DNA from: Bifidobacterium aquikefiri
GTDB lineage: Bacteria > Actinomycetota > Actinomycetes > Actinomycetales > Bifidobacteriaceae
Direction of reading: 5' to 3'
DNA length: 64,000 nucleotides
Assembly: GCF_002259795.1 (NCBI RefSeq)
Contig: NZ_MWXA01000009.1
Coordinates: 1-64,000, forward strand
Below the pieces are notes generated by a model, which saw only the letters and a list, made by a program, of their open reading frames with translations, ran no database searches and was not told where the DNA came from. Of the stretch, positions 36,348 through 44,096 are shown in pieces. Every line of letters begins with the position of its first letter. The first letter of the stretch is position 1. The translations under genes and the position numbers were made by a program.

Positions 36348-36559
36348 GTATACCCCCATGCGTCGTATTCCCTATGTAAGCAGCGCTCATGCGCTGATGG
36401 AAGGCATCCCTGCGTTCGTTGAATTGCCCATGCCCCTTGAAAAGGGCGGCCGCATCGCGCGGGTAGTGCAAACAATACCCACAGCTTCGCGAACGCAAGG
36501 TTTCGTCCATGCAAACTGCATATTCCTACGTAACATTCCCTCAGCGCAGCCATGAATCT

Positions 36560-37081
36560 ATGATGGTGTGCGTGAGCAGAAAATCCAAGAAGACCACCGG
36601 AAGGGCTTCGACCCCTGCAACCGTTGCGCTCGAAAGGGCCGGGATCGAATTCCGTACCGTTGAATATGAGCATTCGAGCGAGCACATGGATGATGGCTAT
36701 GGCATTGAGGCTGCCGAAAAACTGGGTTTGGACCCCAAACGCATCTTCAAGACGCTTCTTGCCGACACAGGAGCGGAAAGAGTCGTCGGCATCGTTCCCG
36801 TCAGCGGGCACCTCGATTTGAAAGCCCTTGCGGCAGCAGTGGGCGCCAAGAAGGCAAGCATGGCAGATCCTCGCCGAGCCCAGAGAGAAACCGGCTACGT
36901 TCTTGGAGGAATTTCTCCGCTTGGGCAAAGAACACAACACCGCACCGTTCTGGATAGCAGCGCGCTTGCATATTCCGAGATTCTTGTTTCTGGCGGGAAA
37001 CGTGGGTTTGATATCGGCATCAGTCCACAGGCACTGCTTACTGCACTCAAGGCAACAACGGCCGATATCGGCACGTGGTAG
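36560..37081 (+). CDS. YbaK/EbsC-family aminoacyl-tRNA deacylase
   Basis: This protein should hydrolyse mischarged tRNA, most often Cys-tRNA(Pro). The sequence STPATVALERAGIEFRTVEY opens the YbaK domain, followed by the lysine segment RIFKTLLAD (conserved catalytic-site Lys), VSGHLDLKALAAAVGAKKA, and GYVLGGISPLGQ, where the GGxSP motif is typical of YbaK. From 36560 it has 173 residues. The open frame extends to 36509 and the true start is unsettled; no strong ribosome site is visible. Single gene. Confidence 0.88.
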   Translation: MMVCVSRKSKKTTGRASTPATVALERAGIEFRTVEYEHSSEHMDDGYGIEAAEKLGLDPKRIFKTLLADTGAERVVGIVPVSGHLDLKALAAAVGAKKASMADPRRAQRETGYVLGGISPLGQRTQHRTVLDSSALAYSEILVSGGKRGFDIGISPQALLTALKATTADIGTW

Positions 37082-37110
37082 AGCTGGATTCTCCAGTTTG
37101 CCGCTAGTAT

Positions 37111-37124
37111 TGTTAACGATAACA
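37111..37124. promoter_or_regulatory. LacI-type operator upstream of galM
   Basis: TGTTAACGATAACA is a near-perfect palindrome around a central CG, of the form bound by LacI/GalR regulators in bifidobacteria and related bacteria. It lies about 90 bases before galM. No LacI-family gene is in this window, so the regulator would act in trans. Inferred. Confidence 0.5.
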
Positions 37125-37201
37125 TACTTGGGAACGATCAATGAAGATTCCCCGTGGTAGGCAGCAACTGACCCTACCCCTCATAATCATGGGAGCGCAT
37201 T

Positions 37202-38233
37202 ATGACCTTGACTAACATTCAGAGCACTGCACAACAGATGGCAGAGACTGCTTCTACAGTGAGCGCCGACCGACACACAGGTTACGTGCCAAAGCCGATA
37301 ACGGGACAGCAGTATTCGATTTCGTCCGGCCCATACTCTGCCACCATCGCCGAACTCGGTGCAGGTCTGCGCACCCTCACCTTCGAAGGACATGACATCG
37401 TGGTGTCATATGATCCGAACAAGACTGTTCCCTGCTGCAATGGCTATGTTCTCGTACCGTTCCCCAATCGTCTGGAGGACGGCGAATACTGCTTCGAAGG
37501 CACAGATCACGCACTTCCCATCGATGAGCGCGAGAGGCAGACGGCACTACACGGTCTCGGATACCGCTACATGTGGGAACTGAAATCGCTTGCGGACACG
37601 TCCGTGACGCTCTCCTGGCGCGTTCCAGCCATACTCGGCTACCCCTTCGACGTTGTGGTCACCGTGACCTATTCACTCGGCTCAGAGGGTCTATCCATGA
37701 CCTGCTCCGCGGAGAATCTGGGAAGTCATGCAGCTCCGTGGGCATTCGGCATTCATCCCTGGCTTTCCAATGGCCGTGCCGGTTATGGCAATGACGAGAT
37801 CGAGGCAGACAATGCGCTTTGCTCATTGCGTCTTCCGGGCAATACCCATGTGATCGCAAGCAAGGATCGCCTGCTCCCCCAAGGTGAGGAATCCGTTGAG
37901 GGCACCCCATATGATCTTCGTAACACGACTTCGCTCACTGGCAAGGTCTTCGATGATGCCTGGACCGACCTCGACCGAGCCGAGGATGGTTCATCGACCG
38001 CCATATTCACCCGTTCTGATGGAATAGCGGTTCATCTGAAAGGCGATGCAACCGTCAACGCCTGGCAGGTGTGCACCGGGACCGGATTCCCCGCAGATGC
38101 CCATCCCGCAGGTGTTGCCGTTGAGCCAATGACTGCATATGCCAACGCCTTCAGAACCGGCAGAAATCTGGTGACCATCCAACCAGGCGAACGTTATTCG
38201 ACAACGATTTCCTATCATATTGAACGCGTGTGA
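37202..38233 (+). CDS. galM: Aldose 1-epimerase (mutarotase)
   Basis: The enzyme interconverts alpha and beta anomers of galactose or other aldoses. The 343-residue protein carries a leader of about 35 residues and then the galactose-mutarotase fold, with NGYVLVPFPNRLEDGEYCFE, the catalytic-site His in TALHGLGY, FGIHPWLS with the second His, and the catalytic Glu region GVAVEPMTAYANAF. The ATG at 37202 has GGGAGC ahead. A LacI-type operator lies upstream, so control by sugar availability is likely. It is not next to other Leloir genes. Confidence 0.9.
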   Translation: MTLTNIQSTAQQMAETASTVSADRHTGYVPKPITGQQYSISSGPYSATIAELGAGLRTLTFEGHDIVVSYDPNKTVPCCNGYVLVPFPNRLEDGEYCFEGTDHALPIDERERQTALHGLGYRYMWELKSLADTSVTLSWRVPAILGYPFDVVVTVTYSLGSEGLSMTCSAENLGSHAAPWAFGIHPWLSNGRAGYGNDEIEADNALCSLRLPGNTHVIASKDRLLPQGEESVEGTPYDLRNTTSLTGKVFDDAWTDLDRAEDGSSTAIFTRSDGIAVHLKGDATVNAWQVCTGTGFPADAHPAGVAVEPMTAYANAFRTGRNLVTIQPGERYSTTISYHIERV

Positions 38234-38256
38234 GAACGCTGCTCCCAACGCGTGAT

Positions 38257-38285
38257 TTGAATTGGTCTGGACAATGTGGGATAAT
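38257..38285 (+). promoter_or_regulatory. Promoter of the bL37-type gene
   Basis: TTGAAT (38257-38262), a 17-base spacer and GATAAT (38280-38285) form a good sigma-70-type promoter 38 bases before the small gene. It lies just past the galM stop, so the small gene has its own promoter. Confidence 0.6.
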
Positions 38286-38323
38286 TCATCAGGCTTATTC
38301 GCAATGGAGTAAAGGAGTCCATC

Positions 38324-38398
38324 ATGGGCATGCGTGGACGTAAGCGCAAAGATCGTCGCAAGAAAGCCGCTAACCACGGCAAAAGGCCAAACGCCTGA
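38324..38398 (+). CDS. 24-residue basic ribosomal protein, bL37 type
   Basis: An ATG at 38324, with GGAG six bases ahead, opens a 24-codon gene. The product starts MGMRGRKRKDRRKKAANHGK and ends RPNA; more than 40 % of its residues are Lys or Arg. The size, the GRKRK/RKK pattern and the ANHGKRPNA end match my memory of actinobacterial bL37, the 24-residue 50S protein first seen in mycobacterial ribosome structures. It has its own promoter and a strong terminator, which supports a real gene. It is easily missed because of its length. Confidence 0.8.
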   Translation: MGMRGRKRKDRRKKAANHGKRPNA

Positions 38399-38415
38399 TT
38401 CTTAGCGAACATAAA

Positions 38416-38479
38416 GATCCCCGACGCTCTCACCCTCACTGCTTTTGCGGTGTCAGAGAGACAAAGTCGGGGATTTTTT
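38416..38479 (+). terminator. Terminator of the bL37-type gene
   Basis: GATCCCCGAC (38416-38425) faces GTCGGGGAT (38466-38474), followed by TTTTT. The 40-base interior contains a second pairing, CTCTC with GAGAG. It starts 18 bases past the stop. Confidence 0.85.
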
Positions 38480-38684
38480 CATATTCTATGAAGCGCTAAA
38501 GGGCTATAGCACCAGAGGTGTGTGGGGAATCGTTTCCTAGTTCTTGTGGGAGTGGGTGTTGCTCCTGTTTGATAATTTTTACGCTGGTATAACGGCACGG
38601 CACAAAGTATGTGTGAAACATGCCGTGATGCGTTCTTCCAACTGGGGTTTCGACTGGTTGATAACCCTGTTTGACCTGGGAGGC

Positions 38685-38780
38685 ATGAAAGCAACACTGT
38701 GCCCGTATTGCGGCACCATCGTGCATCGCAACAGAACCACGAGAGCGGGAACGACCCGATATCGATGCCCGCTATCCCGA
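38685..38780 (+). pseudogene. N-terminal fragment of an IS1249-like transposase
   Basis: From the ATG at 38685 the reading MKATLCPYCGTIVHRNRTTR continues about 12 residues, with a CxxC zinc knuckle and the basic segment typical of the start of IS1249/IS256-group transposases. It then runs into tandem ATCCCGACC-like units with no catalytic domain. Everything after about residue 32 is missing. Confidence 0.65.
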
Positions 38781-38823
38781 CCATCCCGACCATCCCCACC
38801 TCCCCTGTCATCCCGACCGAATG

Positions 38824-38915
38824 TCATCTCGAGTGAGCGGAGCGAGTCGAGAGATCTCACCCTTGCGAGCATCGACAGCGAAGATCCCTCGACTCGCTAC
38901 GCTCGCTCGGGATGA
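38824..38915. repeat. 34-bp inverted repeat inside the deleted IS element
   Basis: Positions 38824-38857 and 38882-38915 are inverted copies matching in 30 of 34 bases, with the core GAGCGAGTCGAG-like sequence. The spacer is 24 bases. Such GAGCGNAGCGAGTCGAG palindromes recur as REP-like elements in many genomes. Here it is preceded by ATCCCGACC tandem units at 38772-38820. Confidence 0.75.
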
Positions 38916-39046
38916 CGGAAGAGGAGCATGGCATCGACTGGAACGAATTACACGCCAGCACACCAGCAAAGACCAAAAACCCACACTTCAGTGCCTATAA
39001 CCCGCGCCAAACCCTGTGAAACTTATATACAGAACAACGTTACAGC

Positions 39047-39322
39047 TCATTGACGAGAAGTATCGTCATGCTTCAAGTCCGAAGTGGTTTCATCCATGAA
39101 CTGGTGCAAACGCCGCAACAGACACTGCGGCGCGACCTGCGGACGAAGATAGTCTCGCAAGGTCTCAATCACAGCACGCTCATGGGCATCACAGCATGTA
39201 CTCGGGTCAAAGCACTGGGAGGATGTGCTCACCTTGGTAACCTCGATGCTTGTCCGGACCAGTCGGCCATCAGAATCTCGGGTCAATGATACGTGCTCGG
39301 TATGCTCAATCCGACCGTTCAT
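39047..39322 (-). CDS. Probable anti-sigma factor partner of the upstream ECF sigma factor
   Basis: The 91-residue protein is encoded 72 bases after the sigma gene, where SigH/SigR factors have their redox-sensing zinc anti-sigma. It holds four cysteines (37, 43, 44, 67) and His47, but not the HxxxCxxC motif of RsrA. The central stretch AHERAVIETLRDYLRPQVAP and the end RRLHQFMDE are helical, as expected of an anti-sigma domain. The assignment rests mainly on position and cysteine content. Confidence 0.5.
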   Translation of the reverse strand: MNGRIEHTEHVSLTRDSDGRLVRTSIEVTKVSTSSQCFDPSTCCDAHERAVIETLRDYLRPQVAPQCLLRRLHQFMDETTSDLKHDDTSRQ

Positions 39323-39394
39323 ATCCGCCCCTTTCCGTGATGCGTGGTGAATGTGTCACCGCTGACTTGGACCCCATGACCCTCATCATGATCG

Positions 39395-40192
39395 TTACTC
39401 TTCTCCATTAACTGTATCGCCGCCCATGGCTTTCGGATTCGCGGTCGGTGAATTATTGCTATCAGCGGCATGGGAATAATCTCGAGCTTCCACCTGTGCC
39501 TCTTTATCTGCATCCTGCGCATTGTCATGTGCATGATTGCCGTGGTTGTGCTTGCCGTACCCTCTCTCGCGCGCATATACGGCAAGCTCGCCCTTCAATT
39601 GAGCACGAGCGCGATTGAGTCTGCTCATCACCGTGCCAATCTTGATGCCCTCTTCTTCAGCGACCTGATTGTAGCTTTTACCGTCAATCGCTGCGTCAAT
39701 GAAGACCTTGCGACGTTCTGGACTCAGCTTTTGCAGGGCAGCCATGATCTCCTTGGGCGCGAAGTTCTCAAGATATTCCTGCTCGGCAGATTTCAAACCC
39801 TCCGAAGAATGAGCGGAAGCGGAGTAGATATCCCAATCATCGTATTCACCGGTTGAATCGTTGGCTCGCTGAGGTCTGCGCTTGGCTTTCTGATACTGGT
39901 TGAAAAAGGCATTGCGCTCGATGGTCGTCATCCACGCCTCGAAGTTGCTGCCAATCTCGAATCGATCGAATGCCTTGAATCCACGTTCGAATGTGTCTTG
40001 AACCAGATCCTGGGCATCGTCGGGATTGTTGGTAAGCTTCATGGCTTGCCTGTACAGTGCATTGACGGCAGGCATAGCTAATTCTTCGAAGCGTCTGCGC
40101 TTTTCTTGCAGCCGTTCCTTACTTTCCTCTTGTTCCACAAGCCCCGTCTGATCCGCCACACCTCCATTGTGCCATTGCCGACGAATAAGCAT
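39395..40192 (-). CDS. ECF-type RNA polymerase sigma factor (SigH/SigR-like) with His-rich tail
   Basis: This alternative sigma factor is of the kind used for oxidative or heat stress. Region 2 is seen in YRQAMKLTNNPDDAQDLVQD and the -10 recognition helix FEAWMTTIERNAFFNQYQKA. Region 4 has LSPERRKVFIDAAIDGKSYN and the helix EEEGIKIGTVMSRLNRARAQ. After region 4 about 55 residues follow, starting with a His-rich stretch (KHNHGNHAHDN) not found in typical SigH. The start is unsettled: the ATG at 40192 and a GTG at 40159 have poor ribosome sites. Confidence 0.88.
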   Translation of the reverse strand: MLIRRQWHNGGVADQTGLVEQEESKERLQEKRRRFEELAMPAVNALYRQAMKLTNNPDDAQDLVQDTFERGFKAFDRFEIGSNFEAWMTTIERNAFFNQYQKAKRRPQRANDSTGEYDDWDIYSASAHSSEGLKSAEQEYLENFAPKEIMAALQKLSPERRKVFIDAAIDGKSYNQVAEEEGIKIGTVMSRLNRARAQLKGELAVYARERGYGKHNHGNHAHDNAQDADKEAQVEARDYSHAADSNNSPTANPKAMGGDTVNGEE

Positions 40193-40207
40193 TGTTTCGG
40201 AGTGTCC

Positions 40208-40999
40208 GTGTCAAAACGCACAATTACGGATATGAACGATTTGGCGCAAAGCGAGCAACTTCTGAAAACGTTGGAATCCGCACCGCAGCAAACCAGTGAA
40301 ACCGCATTGTCGAAGTCATGGCTTCTTGGCTTTGATACTGAAACGACAGGGGCACGTCCAGGGCGCGACGCGATTGTCTCGGCAACGCTTGTGTTGAGAG
40401 ATCCCGAGGGTGGCCACGCCAAGGATGTGCTCGGCGAATGGATCATCAACCCTCATAGACACATGAGTCCCGGGGCAAGCAAGGTGAATGGTTTCACCGA
40501 TGACTATTTGCAAAAGCATGGGATTGAACCGGAAGATGCCCTCGAATCCATCACACAGGTGATTGCAAGCGCACAGAACAACAATATTCCATTGCTCGCC
40601 TATAATGCACCTTTCGATGTTGCCATGCTCCAACACGATTTGGGTCAGTGGAAGCTTGACAGTCTCGAATCCAGAATCACGAACGACAACATACTCGTTG
40701 TTGATCCTCTGGTAATTGACCGCGCTGTGTCACATCGAAGTAGCAAGCGCACGCTGAGCTATACGACAGAATATTACGGCGTTGAACCAGATGGGGATTT
40801 TCATAATGCAACTGCTGACACGGTTGCGGCAGTCGATTTGATTCAGCCCATGACCACGCTGTATCCGCAGATAGGTCACCTCACCATTGGCGAACTGATG
40901 GCTTGGCAGCAACATGCACATAGCGTCTGGAAGGACTCCTTCAACCAATGGCTTGTGTCCAAGGGACGACGCCCCATACATGATGGATGGTTCGAATAG
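40208..40999 (+). CDS. DEDDh 3'-5' exonuclease (DNA polymerase III epsilon-like)
   Basis: This exonuclease of the DnaQ/RNase T superfamily could act in proofreading-like or repair roles. Motif I is FDTETTGARPGRD, motif II lies in APFDVAMLQHDL (Asp), and motif III HNATADTVA gives the His and Asp of the DEDDh set. The 263-residue length matches stand-alone actinobacterial epsilon-like exonucleases. I chose GTG at 40208 because GGAG lies five bases ahead. The open frame starts 34 codons earlier but would overlap the divergent sigma gene. Confidence 0.85.
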   Translation: MSKRTITDMNDLAQSEQLLKTLESAPQQTSETALSKSWLLGFDTETTGARPGRDAIVSATLVLRDPEGGHAKDVLGEWIINPHRHMSPGASKVNGFTDDYLQKHGIEPEDALESITQVIASAQNNNIPLLAYNAPFDVAMLQHDLGQWKLDSLESRITNDNILVVDPLVIDRAVSHRSSKRTLSYTTEYYGVEPDGDFHNATADTVAAVDLIQPMTTLYPQIGHLTIGELMAWQQHAHSVWKDSFNQWLVSKGRRPIHDGWFE

Positions 41000-41210
41000 T
41001 CACAATCGCATCACCATTGGCGTTGTAGACTTGCAATGATTTTCTGTGATACTTTGACCGGTCAATGAAACATAGTGCTGCACCGCTACCATGGAGAGAT
41101 ATGCGTGGCAAGGGATTCGGATGATGCACATGCCGGATTTGCGCAATGGGTTTCATGGATGATGATCGTTTGGCACACATGATGAATGAAGAGATTGAAG
41201 GAATACTGTT

Positions 41211-42842
41211 ATGGCTCTAACCTTGGCTTCTGCAACTCAGCTGCTGAAACGCAATGGTTTGTTACGAGAACTGATCGGTGAGGATCGCTGGACCTTGGAT
41301 CCACACTCATTCGACAATGCAGACACCAACTTCACTGACATTACCTATGACACGCGCAAGGTCAGTCAAGGCGCTCTGCTGTTCTGCAAAGGGCAGTTCA
41401 GGGCCAAATTCCTTGACAACATCGACGACACTGGCCTGGCTGCATACGTGTCGGAAACTCCCTATGCCGACAAGACAAGCTCGGTGGGCATTATCGTCAA
41501 TGACGTCCGCAAGGCAATGAGTCTGCTGGCAGCCGAGTTCTTTTCCAGGCCTCAGGACAGCATGACGGTAGTGGGAATCACCGGCACCAAGGGCAAGACG
41601 ACCACCGCATATTTTGTGCAAAGCATCCTCAACAGTTTCAGTGGCAATAAGGCGGCTCTGTTTTCTTCAGTAGACAATTGCCTTGATGGCGTGCATTATC
41701 AGGAATCAGATCTTACTACGCCAGAATCCTTGGATATGTTCCGCATGATGAGCGCTGCTCTTGACAATGGCATGCGCTATCTCGTTATGGAGGTCTCGTC
41801 CCAGGCTTACAAGGTGGATCGCGTATACGATCTGCATTTTGACGTAGGCGCTTTTCTGAATATTTCACCCGATCACATCAGTCCAATCGAGCACCCTACA
41901 TTTGAGGATTATCTGTTCTGCAAGCGTCAGATTACAAAAAATTCATCCCACCTTGTTCTTGGGCGTGATTGCGCTCACGCAGATTTGATCCGTGAAGATG
42001 CCAAAGCCTCATCAACGACCGTCTCAAGCTTTGCACTGGACGAAAGCCGTATGAACGATGAGTCTGCACCTTCCGATGACGTTTGCCGTGCTGCTGATTG
42101 TCCTGTCAATGACGGCATAGCAACTGTTTGCGCAGTTCCCACCTCGGATACAGAGACCGAGAGCTACTCAATGTATGTCTCTCATGAATCTCTCACGAAG
42201 ATAGGCGACTTTACGCTCTCCATCGAAGGGGCTTTCAATGCGGCAAACGCTGCCGCTGCCATCGCGATTGCGCTGCATCTTGGCATTCCGCAGGGCAGCA
42301 AAGCTCTCCATGCTTTGGAATCGGTGAAGATACAGGGCAGAATGGAACGATTCTCGGCACGCAACGTCATCGCATATGTCGATTACGCGCATAACTATGC
42401 GAGTGTGACGGCACTTCTTGACTTCGTTGACCATAAATACGGATCTAAGCATCCACGAATCACGTTGGTAACAGGTTCTGCCGGCAACAAGGCCTACGAC
42501 CGACGCAAGGAAATCGTCGACGCTGCACAGAACCGTATCGCACGATTCATCTTTACCGAGGAAGACACGGATACCGAACCCCATGTGGACATCTGCAAGC
42601 AGATGCTTGGCTATGTCAGCAATGACTCGGTCGAGGCAAGCATCGTCATGGGCCGCACCGAAGCCATCACACAGGCCATTGAGGAGAGCGAGATTCACCA
42701 TGAAACTCTCAATGTCATTCTTATCATTGGCAAAGGCGAGGAACGTTGGATCAAGGATCACGGCAAGCATAAGCAGTATGAGGGCGATGATATCGCAGTT
42801 GAGCGCCTTCTTGCGAAGTACAATCGGCACGTACAGGATTGA
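41211..42842 (+). CDS. MurE-like Mur ligase (UDP-MurNAc tripeptide synthetase) with altered specificity motif
   Basis: This ATP-dependent ligase should add the third, diamino residue to UDP-MurNAc-L-Ala-D-Glu. The 543-residue protein has TYDTRKVSQGALLFCKG (MurE N-domain), the P-loop GITGTKGKTTTAY, the central VMEVSSQAYKVDRV, and C-domain VDYAHNYASVTALLDF. Where MurE enzymes carry DNPR (mDAP) or DNPA (Lys), this one reads EEDTDTEPH, so the diamino acid cannot be assigned from the motif. The insertion near residues 275-320 is acidic and Ala/Ser-rich. GGAAT lies before the ATG. It is the first gene of a three-gene operon. Confidence 0.85.
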   Translation: MALTLASATQLLKRNGLLRELIGEDRWTLDPHSFDNADTNFTDITYDTRKVSQGALLFCKGQFRAKFLDNIDDTGLAAYVSETPYADKTSSVGIIVNDVRKAMSLLAAEFFSRPQDSMTVVGITGTKGKTTTAYFVQSILNSFSGNKAALFSSVDNCLDGVHYQESDLTTPESLDMFRMMSAALDNGMRYLVMEVSSQAYKVDRVYDLHFDVGAFLNISPDHISPIEHPTFEDYLFCKRQITKNSSHLVLGRDCAHADLIREDAKASSTTVSSFALDESRMNDESAPSDDVCRAADCPVNDGIATVCAVPTSDTETESYSMYVSHESLTKIGDFTLSIEGAFNAANAAAAIAIALHLGIPQGSKALHALESVKIQGRMERFSARNVIAYVDYAHNYASVTALLDFVDHKYGSKHPRITLVTGSAGNKAYDRRKEIVDAAQNRIARFIFTEEDTDTEPHVDICKQMLGYVSNDSVEASIVMGRTEAITQAIEESEIHHETLNVILIIGKGEERWIKDHGKHKQYEGDDIAVERLLAKYNRHVQD

Positions 42843-42851
42843 GGGATCGTT

Positions 42852-44096
42852 GTGAAAAAGTTTCAGCCATTTCTTCTCGGCAGTGACATAAATGTGTATG
42901 GCATGGCTCGCGCCTTCCATGAACAATATGGCATCGTCTCGAAGGCATATGCACACTTCCAGCTTGCCCCAACCAAATACAGCAGGATCGTCGACGTCAC
43001 GATTGTCCCAGAATTCGATGAACTCGATGCCTTCAGACACTACATGCTGCAACTTGGCGCTTCATTCAAGGCGCAGCACCCGGATACGGTTGCCCTGCTC
43101 ATTCCTTGCAGCGACGTGTACGCCAATCTGCTGAGTCAGTGTGGCGATGCATTGCGCAAGTATTTTGTCTATAACACTCTCGATGACGATATCAGCCATC
43201 GACTGAGTTACAAGAGCAGTTTCTATAAGATCTGCGAACAGTTCGATCTTCCGCATCCGCTCACCAAGACTGTCGATAAGGCAGCCGTTGAGCGAGGCGA
43301 GTACCGGAATCTACCCTTTGGTTTTCCTGTTGCCATGAAACCAGCCAATAGTGTCGAGTGGCTCAACATCGATTTTGAAGGGCGAAAGAAAGCCTTTATT
43401 CTCAATACTCCTGCCGAACTCGAAAACGCCATCCAGAAATCATACAAGGCCGGCTACACATCTGAGATGGTCATTCAGGACTTCATCCCCGGCGATGACG
43501 ACCGTATGCGCGTGTTGAACGCTTATGTCGATCAGCATCATCGGGTTCGCATGATGTTTCTCGGCCACCCCCTGCTCGAGGATCCAACACCGGTTGCAAT
43601 AGGCAACTATGCTGCGATTCTGCCGGATTACAACGAAGAGGTATTTCGAAAGATCGCCACGTTCCTTGAAGCGATTCAGTATGAAGGCGTGGCTAACTTC
43701 GATATGAAATTCGATGTGCGTGACCAGACATACAAGCTTTTTGAAATTAACCTGCGTCAGGGCAGAAGCAGTTATTTTGTGACCCTGAATGGCTTCAATC
43801 TCGCGAAATATTTCGTTGATGACTTGGTCGAAGACAGCAAATTCGATGGACATATCGTCTTTGGACGTGGCAACAAGCTGTGGCTTGAGATCCCACGTTC
43901 CATCTTCAAGACGTATGTTGCCGACAATGCTGACAAGAGAGTTGCACTAGAGATGATGAAACGTGGTGATTGGGGTACCACCCTTGAATATTCTCGAGAC
44001 ATGAACCCCTTGCGTTGGCTGCTCATACGGCATATGTTCAATATTTACAAGAGGGGCTACAAGCAGTATTTCATCAAGAAGGCGGATAAATCATGA
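42852..44096 (+). CDS. ATP-grasp ligase, D-aspartate ligase-like (Asl type)
   Basis: This carboxylate-amine ligase of the ATP-grasp fold resembles Enterococcus D-aspartate ligase, which attaches D-Asp to the side-chain amine of Lys in peptidoglycan precursors. The 414-residue protein starts with the pre-ATP-grasp domain FLLGSDINVYGMARAF; ATP-grasp segments are FPVAMKPANSVEW, MVIQDFIPGDDDRMRVLNAY, and LFEINLRQGRSSYFV with metal-binding Glu and Asn. It starts with GTG at 42852, nine bases after the MurE-like gene, and overlaps the racemase gene by four bases. Neighbours on both sides support a cell-wall cross-bridge role. Confidence 0.83.
   Translation: MKKFQPFLLGSDINVYGMARAFHEQYGIVSKAYAHFQLAPTKYSRIVDVTIVPEFDELDAFRHYMLQLGASFKAQHPDTVALLIPCSDVYANLLSQCGDALRKYFVYNTLDDDISHRLSYKSSFYKICEQFDLPHPLTKTVDKAAVERGEYRNLPFGFPVAMKPANSVEWLNIDFEGRKKAFILNTPAELENAIQKSYKAGYTSEMVIQDFIPGDDDRMRVLNAYVDQHHRVRMMFLGHPLLEDPTPVAIGNYAAILPDYNEEVFRKIATFLEAIQYEGVANFDMKFDVRDQTYKLFEINLRQGRSSYFVTLNGFNLAKYFVDDLVEDSKFDGHIVFGRGNKLWLEIPRSIFKTYVADNADKRVALEMMKRGDWGTTLEYSRDMNPLRWLLIRHMFNIYKRGYKQYFIKKADKS

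Larger units (their letters stand above)
38501..39003 (+). mobile_element. Internally deleted IS element (about 503 bp) with inverted ends and 8-bp target duplication
   Basis: The left end GGGCTATAGCACCAGAGG (38501-38518, continuing TGTGTGGG) matches, inverted, the right end CACTTCAGTGCCTATAACCC (38984-39003). The flanks GCGCTAAA (38493-38500) and GCGCCAAA (39004-39011) agree in seven of eight bases, as an aged 8-bp target duplication would. Inside is only the N-terminal zinc-finger-like piece of a transposase, then GC-rich tandem sequence and a 34-bp inverted repeat. Eight-base duplications suit the IS256/mutator group. It cannot move by itself. Confidence 0.72.

Noticed and set aside
42168-43052. 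294-codon open frame antisense to the MurE-like and ligase genes
   Set aside because: It mirrors two strongly supported genes on the other strand, has no ribosome site or recognisable domain, and its composition follows from the plus-strand codon pattern.
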